A program made the translations under genes and the position numbers. The notes beneath the pieces are model-generated. The model was not told the DNA's origin. It made no database searches and saw only the letters and a list, made by a program, of their open reading frames with translations. From Gemmatimonadaceae bacterium (GTDB lineage: Bacteria > Gemmatimonadota > Gemmatimonadetes > Gemmatimonadales > Gemmatimonadaceae): DNA of 64,000 nt. Numbering within the stretch: the first letter of the stretch is position 1; every line of letters starts with the position of its first letter. This document shows, in pieces, positions 1 to 7,225 of this stretch. The stretch spans positions 1 to 64,000 of the forward strand of contig DATLTC010000099.1 of NCBI GenBank assembly GCA_035533755.1, in the 5' to 3' direction.

Positions 1-106
1 CGAGGAGTGGCACGGCCACCAGGGCTTCGCCGAACCCGAGCGCCGAGCGAATGAGCGTCGCCACGAGGAGCACCGCCCCGACCTGCAGGGTCATTCCGTC
101 CACCAT
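1..106 (-). CDS. TauE/SafE-type sulfite exporter family permease, N-terminus only
   Basis: Only the first 35 codons are in the window; the gene runs off the left edge. The start is ATG at 104-106 on the minus strand, with a purine-rich GGGGGAG ribosome site 7 nt upstream (complement of about 114-120). The visible N-terminus is one hydrophobic segment followed by SALGFGEALVAVPLL. This matches the first helix of the TauE/SafE (DUF81) family of anion or sulfite exporters, where a small-residue G-F-G-x-x motif is typical. Substrate cannot be inferred. The gene sits directly outside the left boundary of the 153-7295 element and was probably adjacent to the pilC terminator before insertion. Confidence 0.6.
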   Translation of the reverse strand, partial: MVDGMTLQVGAVLLVATLIRSALGFGEALVAVPLL

Positions 107-117
107 CAAGTGTCTCC

Positions 118-152
118 CCCGATGCGAAGAAAGGCCCCGGCGTTGGCCGGGG
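118..152. repeat. 35-bp direct repeat, left copy flanking the mobile element
   Basis: These 35 bases are identical to 7296-7330. They start CCCGATGCGAAG and end TTGGCCGGGG. Identity stops exactly where the element begins with TGTGG at 153. The copy contains most of a G+C-rich terminator hairpin but lacks its final CCTTT, which is present only at the right copy. It also contains part of the ribosome site of the leftward permease gene. It is either an unusually long target-site duplication or a recombination-generated repeat. Confidence 0.9.
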
Positions 153-233
153 TGTGGCTCTGCGAGTTCTCTCGTAATTGTCTGGGCGCTGTCTCGTAAC
201 CCCACTCCCTAGCCCGAGTGAGTTGTTTTGTAA
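153..233 (+). repeat. Element end L1: terminus plus three subterminal repeats
   Basis: TGT at 153-155, then repeats at 169-177 (CTCTCGTAA), 191-199 (GTCTCGTAA) and 225-233 (GTTTTGTAA). The first begins 16 nt from the terminus and the steps are 22 and 34 bp. The repeat units are the most diverged of the four ends, suggesting this is the oldest or least active one. The 22/34 spacing matches end L3 (22/33) rather than the right end. Confidence 0.7.
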
Positions 234-274
234 CTTCCTGGGGGCAGGACCGGAAGGGACAGTCCGCAGACGGC

Positions 275-455
275 GAAGTCGACCTGAGCCTCAAAACGGC
301 GATCCGCAGATACATCGAGTTCGTGCTTGCGACTGATCGCTGGCCAGCGTCCAAGTCGGGCCGCCCGCCTGCTGGGCCTGCCGTATTCGACCCTTCAGAG
401 CACCATGAAGCGGCTGGGCATCCGAGTGCGTTCCGGTCGCGACCCACCCGAGTGA
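275..455 (+). pseudogene. Frameshifted C-terminal Fis-type HTH remnant of an NtrC-like regulator
   Basis: One frame from 275 reads EVDLSLKTAIRRYIEFVLATDRW. After a one-base shift near 341-344 a second frame continues SRAARLLGLPYSTLQSTMKRLGIRV and stops at 453-455. Together these reproduce the Fis-like (HTH_8) DNA-binding tail of sigma-54 response regulators, in which a helix ending R-x-x-I-x-x-V-L is followed by A-A-x-x-L-G-L-x-x-S-T-L-x-x-x-M-K-x-L-G-I. The receiver and AAA+ domains are absent because the fragment begins just inside element end L1. It is therefore a relic, both truncated and frameshifted. A sequencing error could explain the shift but not the missing domains. Confidence 0.7.
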
Positions 456-508
456 GGCACGTGCGTGCTGGCACGCCCTCCGCCGCGGCGCGGCGGGGAT
501 GACGAGCC

Positions 509-1297
509 TCAGCGCTCGGCAGCGACCACGACGAGGGTGATCTTCGTCTGACCGCGGCGAATGCCAAGTCGCACCGACTGACCGGGCGCGATCGCGCTCC
601 ACCGCCGTCCGCCTTCGGGCGTGGTGAGCAAAATGCCGCCGATACTCTCCACGATATCCCCGGCGCGAACCCCTGCCCGCGCCGCGGGCCCATCGGCGCG
701 GACCGCGAACACGACGGGCGCCTTCCCGAACGACCAGATTTCCGCCCCGTGCTGGCTCGATTGCACCGTGCACTGGCACGACAGACCGATGCCGAGCCAC
801 CCCGGCGCGTGGGCGCGGGGCGCGCCGCCGGTTTGCACCGGCGACCCCGCCACCGCGGGCTCCGAAGCGAGTGACTTCGCCTTCGCCAACTCCCCGCCCG
901 TCGGCACGATGACGACCTCCCGGTCGCGCCCGCTACGGCGAATCGTCAAGCGGAGCGGGAGGCCCGGCCGCGCGTCGAAGAGATGCTCACTTCCCTCGCG
1001 TGTGGTGATGAGCGCACCGTCCACGGCGACCAGCATGTCGCCATCGCGCACCTGTGCCGCCGCCGGCCCGTTCGGCCGGATGTCTCGGAGTTCGAGCTCT
1101 CCCCCGAGCTGGATCCAGTCGTCGGCCGCATGCACGATCGCGTACGGCGCGATCATGCGCCCGATCCCGAGATCCGGACCGCTGCCGCCGGAGCCGCTGA
1201 ACACCGCCTGCCCCCACGCCCGTCCGGTTGAGAGCGCCAAGGCTGCCAGGACGATTACCGCCGGGATCAGGACCGTCTTGCGTCGATTCCACCGCAT
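509..1297 (-). CDS. Secreted protein with two PDZ domains
   Basis: A 262-residue protein with an N-terminal signal peptide (charged MRWNRRK, hydrophobic core to about residue 27, then AWGQ). Two PDZ-like modules follow: residues about 60-130 (RPNGPAAAQVRDGDMLVAVDG) and 195-258 (GPAARAGVRAGDIVESIGG). No protease triad is present, so it is probably a periplasmic peptide-binding or scaffold protein rather than a DegP-type protease. It is the last gene of a minus-strand operon: sigma factor, membrane protein, then this protein. An unusually complete ribosome site, GGAGGTGAT, lies immediately before the ATG. The order suggests an envelope-stress module in which the PDZ protein is the output or sensor, which is inference. 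Confidence 0.75.
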   Translation of the reverse strand: MRWNRRKTVLIPAVIVLAALALSTGRAWGQAVFSGSGGSGPDLGIGRMIAPYAIVHAADDWIQLGGELELRDIRPNGPAAAQVRDGDMLVAVDGALITTREGSEHLFDARPGLPLRLTIRRSGRDREVVIVPTGGELAKAKSLASEPAVAGSPVQTGGAPRAHAPGWLGIGLSCQCTVQSSQHGAEIWSFGKAPVVFAVRADGPAARAGVRAGDIVESIGGILLTTPEGGRRWSAIAPGQSVRLGIRRGQTKITLVVVAAER

Positions 1298-1362
1298 ATC
1301 ACCTCCGCTTCTGAGTTCGCCCCATGCGCACCGGTGTCGATCGGTTTGCTCTTCTTGGTGCC

Positions 1363-1899
1363 TCAGAACCAGTGGATCGTTGCATCGGCTCGCGTCGGCG
1401 CCGACACCTCATCGTCGCATGGGATCCGCTCCGCCCCCACCCCGGATGAGAGGCGCGGGAGCTGCACCGCCGCGGCGCACAGCGTGGTCGCTGCGGATTC
1501 GCGCCCGTCGGCCAGCCCGGGGGCGGCCGGATGGGCGCGTGCGAGCGCCGCGAATTGGACCAGCGCGCCGACATACTCTGAGCCGGCGCGCTGCACGCGC
1601 AGCTCGGCGCTGCGCAGGTTGGACACCGGGGCCGGCCACGCCCGGACCGCGTCGACTCGCTCCAGGCTAGCGCGTGCGCGGGACGCTCCGGTGATACTCC
1701 CGGCGACGAACAGCGCGAGGGCAGCGGCCACGCCGGCGGCGTATGCGGCATATCGTTGCCAGCGCGGAACCGGCAGCATCCCGCGCCGACGCAGCGCCCG
1801 CACTGCGCGGTCCTCCTCCCCAGGCGGCGGCGCGCTCTCCCACGGGAGCGACGCCAGGGCCGTCATGAGTTCCGGGGGGAGTCGATCATCGTGATCCAT
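1363..1899 (-). CDS. Single-pass membrane protein, putative anti-sigma factor
   Basis: This 178-residue protein has a charged N-terminal cytoplasmic portion of about 48 residues, one transmembrane helix at roughly 50-68 (YAAYAAGVAAALALFVAGSIT) and an extracytoplasmic region of about 110 residues. It lies 15 nt downstream of the ECF sigma gene on the same strand. Gene order and topology are those of membrane anti-sigma factors. I do not see the His-x3-Cys-x2-Cys zinc motif of the ZAS class, so the assignment rests on context. The C-terminal region has two cysteines (C-A-A-A-V and I-P-C-D-D) that could be redox-sensing or structural. Confidence 0.5.
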   Translation of the reverse strand: MDHDDRLPPELMTALASLPWESAPPPGEEDRAVRALRRRGMLPVPRWQRYAAYAAGVAAALALFVAGSITGASRARASLERVDAVRAWPAPVSNLRSAELRVQRAGSEYVGALVQFAALARAHPAAPGLADGRESAATTLCAAAVQLPRLSSGVGAERIPCDDEVSAPTRADATIHWF

Positions 1900-1914
1900 T
1901 GCGGTTCATCCTCT

Positions 1915-2436
1915 TCAGCGGAGCGCGCTCCGCATCGCGTTGCGCGCGTGAGTGAGTTGACTCTTCGACGTGCCGGGAACAATTCCCATGAGCGCGGCGA
2001 TTTCGTCGTGGGTGTATCCCTCAAGATCGTGCAGGACCATGACGGCGCGCTGCCGTGGTGGCAGCGCGTCCAGGGCCCTCGTCACGTCGAGGCCGTCGCC
2101 CGGCGGCGGGGCACCGTCGGCGACGAACTCCAGCGCCGCGTCACCGGCCCACCGCTCGTTGCGGCGCAGCACCTCGAGCGCGGCGTGCGCGCCGATGCCA
2201 CAAAGCCAGGTGGAGAGGGTCGATTCCCAACGGAAGCGGTCGAGCGCTGCGCACGCGCGCAGCCAACTCTCCTGCACCACGTCGTCCACCTCATGGGCGG
2301 TGTGGCCGAGCAATCGCAGTACCACGCCCCGCATCCGCGGCGTGTGCCGGCGATAGAGTTGCCGGAACGCGGCCTCGGATCCGTCGAGGTACTGCCGGGC
2401 GAGCGCCCGATCAGAGGCATCGGGAAGTGCCTTCAT
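1915..2436 (-). CDS. ECF-type RNA polymerase sigma factor
   Basis: A 173-residue protein of ECF size. Sigma region 2 spans about residues 20-90 (EAAFRQLYRRHTPRMR, then DDVVQESWLRACAALDRFR and STWLCGIGAHAALEVLRR). Region 4 spans about 118-170 (LPPRQRAVMVLHDLEGYTHD, then EIAALMGIVPGTSKSQLTHAR). No sigma 3 domain or C-terminal extension is present. It is the first gene of an operon with a membrane protein and a secreted PDZ protein. A perfect 6-bp-arm palindrome lies about 90 nt upstream. The ATG has no strong ribosome site. ECF factors usually recognise their own promoter and are held by a co-encoded anti-sigma factor. Confidence 0.88.
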   Translation of the reverse strand: MKALPDASDRALARQYLDGSEAAFRQLYRRHTPRMRGVVLRLLGHTAHEVDDVVQESWLRACAALDRFRWESTLSTWLCGIGAHAALEVLRRNERWAGDAALEFVADGAPPPGDGLDVTRALDALPPRQRAVMVLHDLEGYTHDEIAALMGIVPGTSKSQLTHARNAMRSALR

Positions 2437-2523
2437 GACAATGAGGGGCAGCAGACGCCTCGAAGGTTGCAGCCATCCGCGGAGCGCGCAAGCGGAGGGG
2501 TGCCGACGCCTCTCCGATGCCGT

Positions 2524-2539
2524 TCACGAAATGTCGTGA
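2524..2539. promoter_or_regulatory. Palindrome upstream of the ECF sigma operon, candidate operator
   Basis: TCACGA-aatg-TCGTGA is a perfect inverted repeat with 6-bp arms and a 4-bp spacer, about 90 nt upstream of the sigma-factor ATG and about 30 nt from internal element end L2. The size and spacing suit a dimeric regulator. No regulator can be assigned, and chance occurrence is possible in this G+C-rich DNA. Confidence 0.3.
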
Positions 2540-2567
2540 GCGGCTTCACAATGGCTTCCGCGAATTA

Positions 2568-2637
2568 TGTGAAATTGCAGAACTTGGCGTAATTCAGTTG
2601 CGCGCACTATCGTCATTTCTTGCACTCTCTATCGTCA
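2568..2637 (+). repeat. Internal element end L2 with three subterminal repeats
   Basis: TGTGAAATTGCAGAAC (2568-2583) is followed by repeats at 2584-2592 (degenerate TTGGCGTAA), 2607-2615 and 2629-2637 (both CTATCGTCA). Steps are 23 and 22 bp, the same as the right end R. The stretch 2588-2617 matches the corresponding part of the reverse-complemented right end at 28 of 30 positions by eye. It is oriented as a left end. It marks the border between the ECF sigma module and the ABC ATPase module. Confidence 0.65.
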
Positions 2638-2639
2638 GG

Positions 2640-3122
2640 CAGTCGCGTTGGACATAGAGGGTACGGTGTCCTCGCGCACGAGACGCACTGTGGCACTGCA
2701 CGAGCCAAGTCCCATGTCCCATCATACCCCAGATTACACAGTCCCGTCTATCGTATCGCGCGCTTCTGGCCACCGGGAAGCCCCGGTCCGCGTCCGGCAC
2801 GATTCAACCCTTTCTCGCCGTAGATGGGGCGATGGTAGGCGTTTCCTGACCATTGGTGACTCGGATCTGAGGCCCCCACCGACCACATTCCGGAACTCTA
2901 GTGTCCACTCATAGGTACAGAATGCTGCGTCGCCGGGACGGCCGGCGATGATGCACTAAGCGGCTGGCCGCCGGGACGTGGCGCACCCGCCAGAGTGGGT
3001 CGGTACACTGTATCAGTCCGGGCATGTCGGTGCAGAGCCGTTCGCCGGAAATCACAACCGTCCTGGCCGTCAGGTCGGGGCACGCCCTTTCGCGCCCCTC
3101 GAAACGCCATGGGAGTCGTTGC
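2640..3122. other. Non-coding stretch between element end L2 and the small membrane protein gene
   Basis: No convincing gene is present: the short open frames here have no signal peptide, domain or credible start. One isolated copy of the subterminal repeat (CTATCGTA at 2748-2755) occurs without a TGT terminus 16 nt before it. That suggests decayed element sequence. I see no RNA gene. Confidence 0.5.
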
Positions 3123-3437
3123 ATGACATGGGATCTCACTCGGATCCTACTCTTTCGGTTCACCGCTCTCTGGCTCGGGCTCCGGGGCCTGGCCGCGCTC
3201 GCCAGTCTCATGGTCGGCGTTTCCCTGGCACCCTCGGCAAGCGTGAGCTTTCGAATCGCATTACTGCTCGCGCTGGTCGCCTATATCGACATCCGGCGGC
3301 GGGGCGAGCGGATTCTGCTCGCCGATCTCACCGTCGGCACCACATCCACGGTCACCGGGGCCTTCTGCGTCGGGCTCCTCGCCGAGGGGATGCTGGGCAT
3401 AGCCTTCGCAGCATTCTCGCATGCGTTCGTGAGATGA
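3123..3437 (+). CDS. Small hydrophobic membrane protein, unknown
   Basis: The 104-residue product starts MTWDLTRILLF. The ATG at 3123 is preceded by GGGAG at 3111-3115, 7 nt away, which is why this start is preferred over longer in-frame ones. Three hydrophobic segments lie at about residues 8-35, 38-58 and 72-100, the last rich in Gly and Ala. The stop codon overlaps the start of the following ABC ATPase gene (ATGA), so the two are translationally coupled and probably form one complex. I recognise no family. It could be a minimal membrane partner or assembly factor for the ATPase. Confidence 0.55.
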   Translation: MTWDLTRILLFRFTALWLGLRGLAALASLMVGVSLAPSASVSFRIALLLALVAYIDIRRRGERILLADLTVGTTSTVTGAFCVGLLAEGMLGIAFAAFSHAFVR

Positions 3438-4204
3438 CCTTCGCGCCGCGAGAAGTCCTCCGGGCCGACAGCATCGTCGTCACATTCGGCGATCGCAGGG
3501 TCCTCACCGCGGCTACGCTGCGCGCCGAAGCCGGGGAAGTGGTGGTCCTGTTCGGGCGCAACGGGGCCGGCAAGTCCACGCTGCTCCACGTCGCCGCCGG
3601 ACTCCGACCTGCCACCAGTGGGGCCGTGCATTTCCAGGGGGAAGTCTACCTCCGTCCGTCGCTCGCACATCTCGCACGCCACGGGATGTTTCTCCTTCCC
3701 GACCGGGATCTTCTATCGGGCAACCTGACGCTTCGTCGGCACATGAGCCTCTTCGCGGCACGTTTCGATCGTCCGCTAATCGAGCAGGCCGCGGCCTTGG
3801 TGGGCCTCACAGAGCGGCTGGACCAGCGCGCCGATGCGTGCTCAGGTGGAGAACGACGTCTTGCCGAAGTCGCCCTCGCGTGGCTGCGCGGGCCGACTTG
3901 CCTGCTCGCCGACGAGCCATACCGGGATGTCGCGCCGATCGTCGGTGATACGCTGTCACGGGTCTTCCGCGAAATGGCGGATGCTGGATGCGCCGTAGTG
4001 CTCAGTGGACACGACAGCGAGACGCTGCTAGGCATCGCTGATCGCGTGGTGTGGTGCACCGCGGGGACGACCTATGAACTCGGTGACGCCGAGCACGCGC
4101 GCCGCGATCCTCGCTTTGTGGCTGATTATCTGGGGATGCGTGGCCCGCCGCTGCCCCCCGGGCGGCCCGAACCGCCAGCGGATCGGCCCCTTGAGGATTT
4201 CTGA
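3434..4204 (+). CDS. ABC transporter ATP-binding protein
   Basis: The 256-residue ATPase starts at the ATG overlapping the upstream stop codon. Walker A is GRNGAGKST at residues 41-49. The signature is degenerate, CSGGERR instead of LSGGQ. Walker B reads CLLADEP and the switch histidine is in LSGHDSE. The layout resembles LptB/LivF-type cytoplasmic ATPases. The residues after Walker B (YRDVAP) differ from the usual L-S-A-L-D-P D-loop. The partner permease is not adjacent in the standard way: upstream is only a 104-residue membrane protein, and the ADOP permease downstream is in a separate module with its own promoter region. Substrate is unknown. Confidence 0.8.
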   Translation: MTFAPREVLRADSIVVTFGDRRVLTAATLRAEAGEVVVLFGRNGAGKSTLLHVAAGLRPATSGAVHFQGEVYLRPSLAHLARHGMFLLPDRDLLSGNLTLRRHMSLFAARFDRPLIEQAAALVGLTERLDQRADACSGGERRLAEVALAWLRGPTCLLADEPYRDVAPIVGDTLSRVFREMADAGCAVVLSGHDSETLLGIADRVVWCTAGTTYELGDAEHARRDPRFVADYLGMRGPPLPPGRPEPPADRPLEDF

Positions 4205-4228
4205 TCACCGCGCCAAGACGTATCAGCG

Positions 4229-4308
4229 TGTCACTTTGCGCGCTCTATCGTAAGTCCCGCGGCGGTCTATCGGAATTGTACCCGACAAGAGGCGTTGCTC
4301 TATCGTAA
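4229..4308 (+). repeat. Internal element end L3 with three subterminal repeats
   Basis: TGTCACTTTGCGCGCT (4229-4244) precedes repeats at 4245-4253 (CTATCGTAA), 4267-4275 (CTATCGGAA) and 4300-4308 (CTATCGTAA). Steps are 22 and 33 bp, as in L1. It is the best-conserved left-type end. Together with the right end it would delimit a 3,067-bp unit (4229-7295) containing only the ADOP permease. Confidence 0.75.
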
Positions 4309-4674
4309 TTCGGCATAGGTGCCGGCGTGGCAGCCACCCACGTGATCATACGGGGGGCGCCCCAACGCGGAGGCCCCCTCCGCCAGCCGCCCTCTTCCAC
4401 ATTTCAGGGCCCTAACGACCGCCGTGATACCCGGTCGTGCTCGGCGCCTCCCGTCGCTCCTCGTAGGATCTCCCAACGGGCAGAGGAGTGGCCCGGCTGA
4501 CGCCAAGGCATGCGTCCCCTGCCTCTGCACGATTTAGTCTTTGCATATTGGCGTGTCGTGGATGTACAGTGTGGCATCGTCCTGCACCGCGGGCGTGCTT
4601 CACGGCGCGAGAGTAAGGGTGCCCTACCATTCGCCCGGGACGACCACACAGGCGCATTTTCCGGAGGTCGACGG
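4309..4674. other. Leader region of the ADOP permease gene
   Basis: This 366-nt stretch holds no supportable gene apart from an unlikely N-terminal extension of the permease frame. It contains a possible sigma-70-like promoter near 4541-4570. Its 3' end is the ribosome site GGAGG at 4663-4667. Confidence 0.4.
4541..4570 (+). promoter_or_regulatory. Possible sigma-70-type promoter for the ADOP permease
   Basis: TTGCAT (4541-4546), an 18-bp spacer and TACAGT (4565-4570) lie about 105 nt before the permease start. Both hexamers are imperfect and consensus promoters are poorly defined in this group. This is a weak call. Confidence 0.25.
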
Positions 4675-7200
4675 ATGATGACTCCGCGACAGTCTGAACA
4701 TCGAAGCGGTCTTCGCGTGGTACGATCTGGATGGATGGATGGGTTGCGCCAGGATGTCGTCTATGTGGCGCGCTCACTCGCTCGCTCGCCCGGGCTCACC
4801 GCCGCAATCGTGATAACTCTCGCGCTCGGGTTGGGGACCAACGCAGCGATCTTTTCGTTTCTCGACCAGGTGTTCCTCCAGGCGCCTGCCGGGGTTGCTT
4901 CCCCGGGGCGTGTGCATCGCCTCTGGATCGAGCAGCCCAGGGGAAACAGTCGCGTGCCATCCATCTCGCAGGCGTTGAGCTACCACGAGTACCGCGTGCT
5001 CGATGCGGCGCTCGCCGATCAGGCGCAGCTCGCCCTGTACGCGTTGCGGACGGCGGTCCCGCTCGGGCGAGGCGATGCGTCGGCGACCGCGACGGTCGCG
5101 TACACGACCGCGAACTATTTCACCGTGCTCGGCGTTCAGCCGATGATCGGACGTGCATTTGCCGATGCCGAAGCCGACGTGCACGCGCCGAGCCGGGTGG
5201 TCGTCATCAGCGACGCGTTCTGGCACCGGGAGCTTGGCGCGGCCTCGGGCGCCGTCGGCACGATGCTGACCATCGACGGTCACCAGTATGCCGTTGTCGG
5301 TATCGCGCCCGCACACTTCAGCGGCATCGACTTGCAGCACGTGGACCTCTGGCTGCCTCTGGGCACCTTCCCGACTCACAACGTGGGCCGAGCGCCCTTC
5401 TGGGAATCGAACGCGACGATTGCCTTCTCGGCGTTCGGGCGCTGGGCGCCTCACGCCGACCGCCAGGTCCTTGAGGCCCGCGCGACCGATGCATTTCGCC
5501 ACACGCCACGGACTGACTTTTCGACGAGCCCCACGGCGCAGCTGTCCTTCAGATCGATCATCGAGGCGCGGGGGCCGGGCAGCCGGCCGCAGGAGGTGAC
5601 GCTCGCCGTTCGCCTGGCGGTCGTCGCGATCATCATTCTATTCATCGCGGGCGCCAACGCCATCAACCTCCTGCTGGCCCGCGCCATGGCCCGACGTCGC
5701 GAAGTGGCCGTCAGACTGGCACTCGGCATCAGCCGCGCGCGTCTCGCGCGCTTGTTCGTTGTGGAAGGCGTGCTCCTATCGCTCGCAGCCGGAGCCGCCG
5801 CCGTGCTGTCGGCACAGACTACGGCCGCCTTGGTTCGGGGACTGCTGCTACCGGGCACGGAGTTCGCCGACGGCTCGCTCAGTTGGCACGTGATCGCGTT
5901 CACCGTTGGGCTGTCGCTCATTGCGGGAATAGTGGCCGGCCTGGTGCCCGCGCTTCAGGCGACCGAACCGGACCTGGCCCGGTCGCTCAGGGTGACTCTG
6001 CGCGAAGGAGTCCAGGGACGCGCGCTGCTGCCCAAAGCACTCGTTGGTGCGCAGGCGGCACTCTCCGTTCTGCTCCTGGTCGGCGCCGCGTTGTGTGTGC
6101 TCAGCCTCACCAATATCGAGCAGTTGCACATCGGGTTTGATGTTCCGCGCCTGGCGTACGCGTCCGTGCAGTTCCCTGCGGGTGCGCGCCCGGACACCGT
6201 CGCCTTCACGAGCGGCATGCGCGCCGCGGGGGAACGGCTGCGCGGGGCGCCGGGGGTCGAGGCGGTGGCCTTCGCGTGGGACGAGCCCATGCGGCGGTTT
6301 GGCACCGTCAAGTTCTATACGGCCACGGACTCGTCCGACTCCGGAACCGAGCCGGTGCCGACCGGCAGCTACGTCTCGGCGGACTACTTCAAGGCCATCG
6401 GGGTGCCCGTGTTGCGAGGCCGCAGCTTTGGGGACCAGGCGCAGGGCAACTCGGCAGCCGCGGTCGTCGTGAACCAGACCCTGGCACGTACCTTCTGGCC
6501 CGGGCAGGACCCGATCGGTCAGTGTATCTACCTGCAAACGCGGCAAAGTCCGTGCGCGACCATCGTCGGAGTGGTCGGTGACGCCATTCGCGAGCGGCTC
6601 ACAGAACAGCGCGCGCCGCAGCTGTACTTGCCGATCTTTCAGTCCATGCGGGGCGCACGACCGCCCCAGGTCATGGTGATTCGTGCCGATCCCAAGCGCC
6701 TGGCCGCAGTGATGGCACAGACCCGGAGTACCCTTCGCCAAGCGTTCCCCGGCGGCGAGCCCGGCGTGGTGCGCATGGCGGATCGGCTCGCGCCGCAATA
6801 TCACCCGTGGGAACTCGGGGCCAGCTTGTTCAGCGTGTTCGGTGGGCTCGCCATGGTAATCGCAGGATTGGGCATCTACAGCACCGTGTCGTACTCGGTC
6901 ACCCAACGCGTGCACGAACTTGGAGTTCGCATGGCCCTGGGCGCGGATGCTGCCGATCTGATGCGGGACGTGATTGGGCGGGGGCTCCGGCCCGTGATGA
7001 GCGGCGCGGTAGTCGGTGCCGTGCTGTCGCTCGCCGGTGGGCGGTTCGTCGCGTCGCGTCTCTACGGCACGGCCCCATGGAACCCTGCCGTCATCGCGTC
7101 CGTCGTGCTCACACTGCTTGGGGCCGGACTCGTCGCGGCGTCGATTCCGGCGTGGCGCGCGGCACACATCGATCCGGTGCGAACGCTGAATGCGGACTGA
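4675..7200 (+). CDS. ADOP family duplicated ABC-type permease (MacB/FtsX type)
   Basis: The start at 4675 has GGAGG 7 nt upstream and gives 841 residues, normal for this family. The architecture is a tandem MacB/FtsX permease. TM1 is at about 43-65 (ITLALGLGTNAAIFSF, preceded by the hallmark SLARSPGLTAA). A MacB-like periplasmic domain follows, then three helices at about 305-425. A second anchor lies at about 452-478, followed by a second periplasmic domain and a C-terminal FtsX block from about 712. The end, PAWRAAHIDPVRTL, is the conserved ADOP tail. These proteins lack their own ATPase and are expanded into many paralogues in Acidobacteriota and relatives. Substrate is unknown, with efflux or lipoprotein-type mechanotransmission possible. 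It is the sole gene of the third element module. Confidence 0.9.
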   Translation: MMTPRQSEHRSGLRVVRSGWMDGLRQDVVYVARSLARSPGLTAAIVITLALGLGTNAAIFSFLDQVFLQAPAGVASPGRVHRLWIEQPRGNSRVPSISQALSYHEYRVLDAALADQAQLALYALRTAVPLGRGDASATATVAYTTANYFTVLGVQPMIGRAFADAEADVHAPSRVVVISDAFWHRELGAASGAVGTMLTIDGHQYAVVGIAPAHFSGIDLQHVDLWLPLGTFPTHNVGRAPFWESNATIAFSAFGRWAPHADRQVLEARATDAFRHTPRTDFSTSPTAQLSFRSIIEARGPGSRPQEVTLAVRLAVVAIIILFIAGANAINLLLARAMARRREVAVRLALGISRARLARLFVVEGVLLSLAAGAAAVLSAQTTAALVRGLLLPGTEFADGSLSWHVIAFTVGLSLIAGIVAGLVPALQATEPDLARSLRVTLREGVQGRALLPKALVGAQAALSVLLLVGAALCVLSLTNIEQLHIGFDVPRLAYASVQFPAGARPDTVAFTSGMRAAGERLRGAPGVEAVAFAWDEPMRRFGTVKFYTATDSSDSGTEPVPTGSYVSADYFKAIGVPVLRGRSFGDQAQGNSAAAVVVNQTLARTFWPGQDPIGQCIYLQTRQSPCATIVGVVGDAIRERLTEQRAPQLYLPIFQSMRGARPPQVMVIRADPKRLAAVMAQTRSTLRQAFPGGEPGVVRMADRLAPQYHPWELGASLFSVFGGLAMVIAGLGIYSTVSYSVTQRVHELGVRMALGADAADLMRDVIGRGLRPVMSGAVVGAVLSLAGGRFVASRLYGTAPWNPAVIASVVLTLLGAGLVAASIPAWRAAHIDPVRTLNAD

Positions 7201-7225
7201 GGGGTGTTCTGACGCTCACAAACAA

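Noticed and set aside
218-502. 94-codon frame as an intact small gene
   Set aside because: Its middle is HTH sequence that continues in another frame, so the intact frame is not the real product.
2594-2914. Short open frames around element end L2
   Set aside because: They overlap the repeat array, have no ribosome site and no recognisable sequence.
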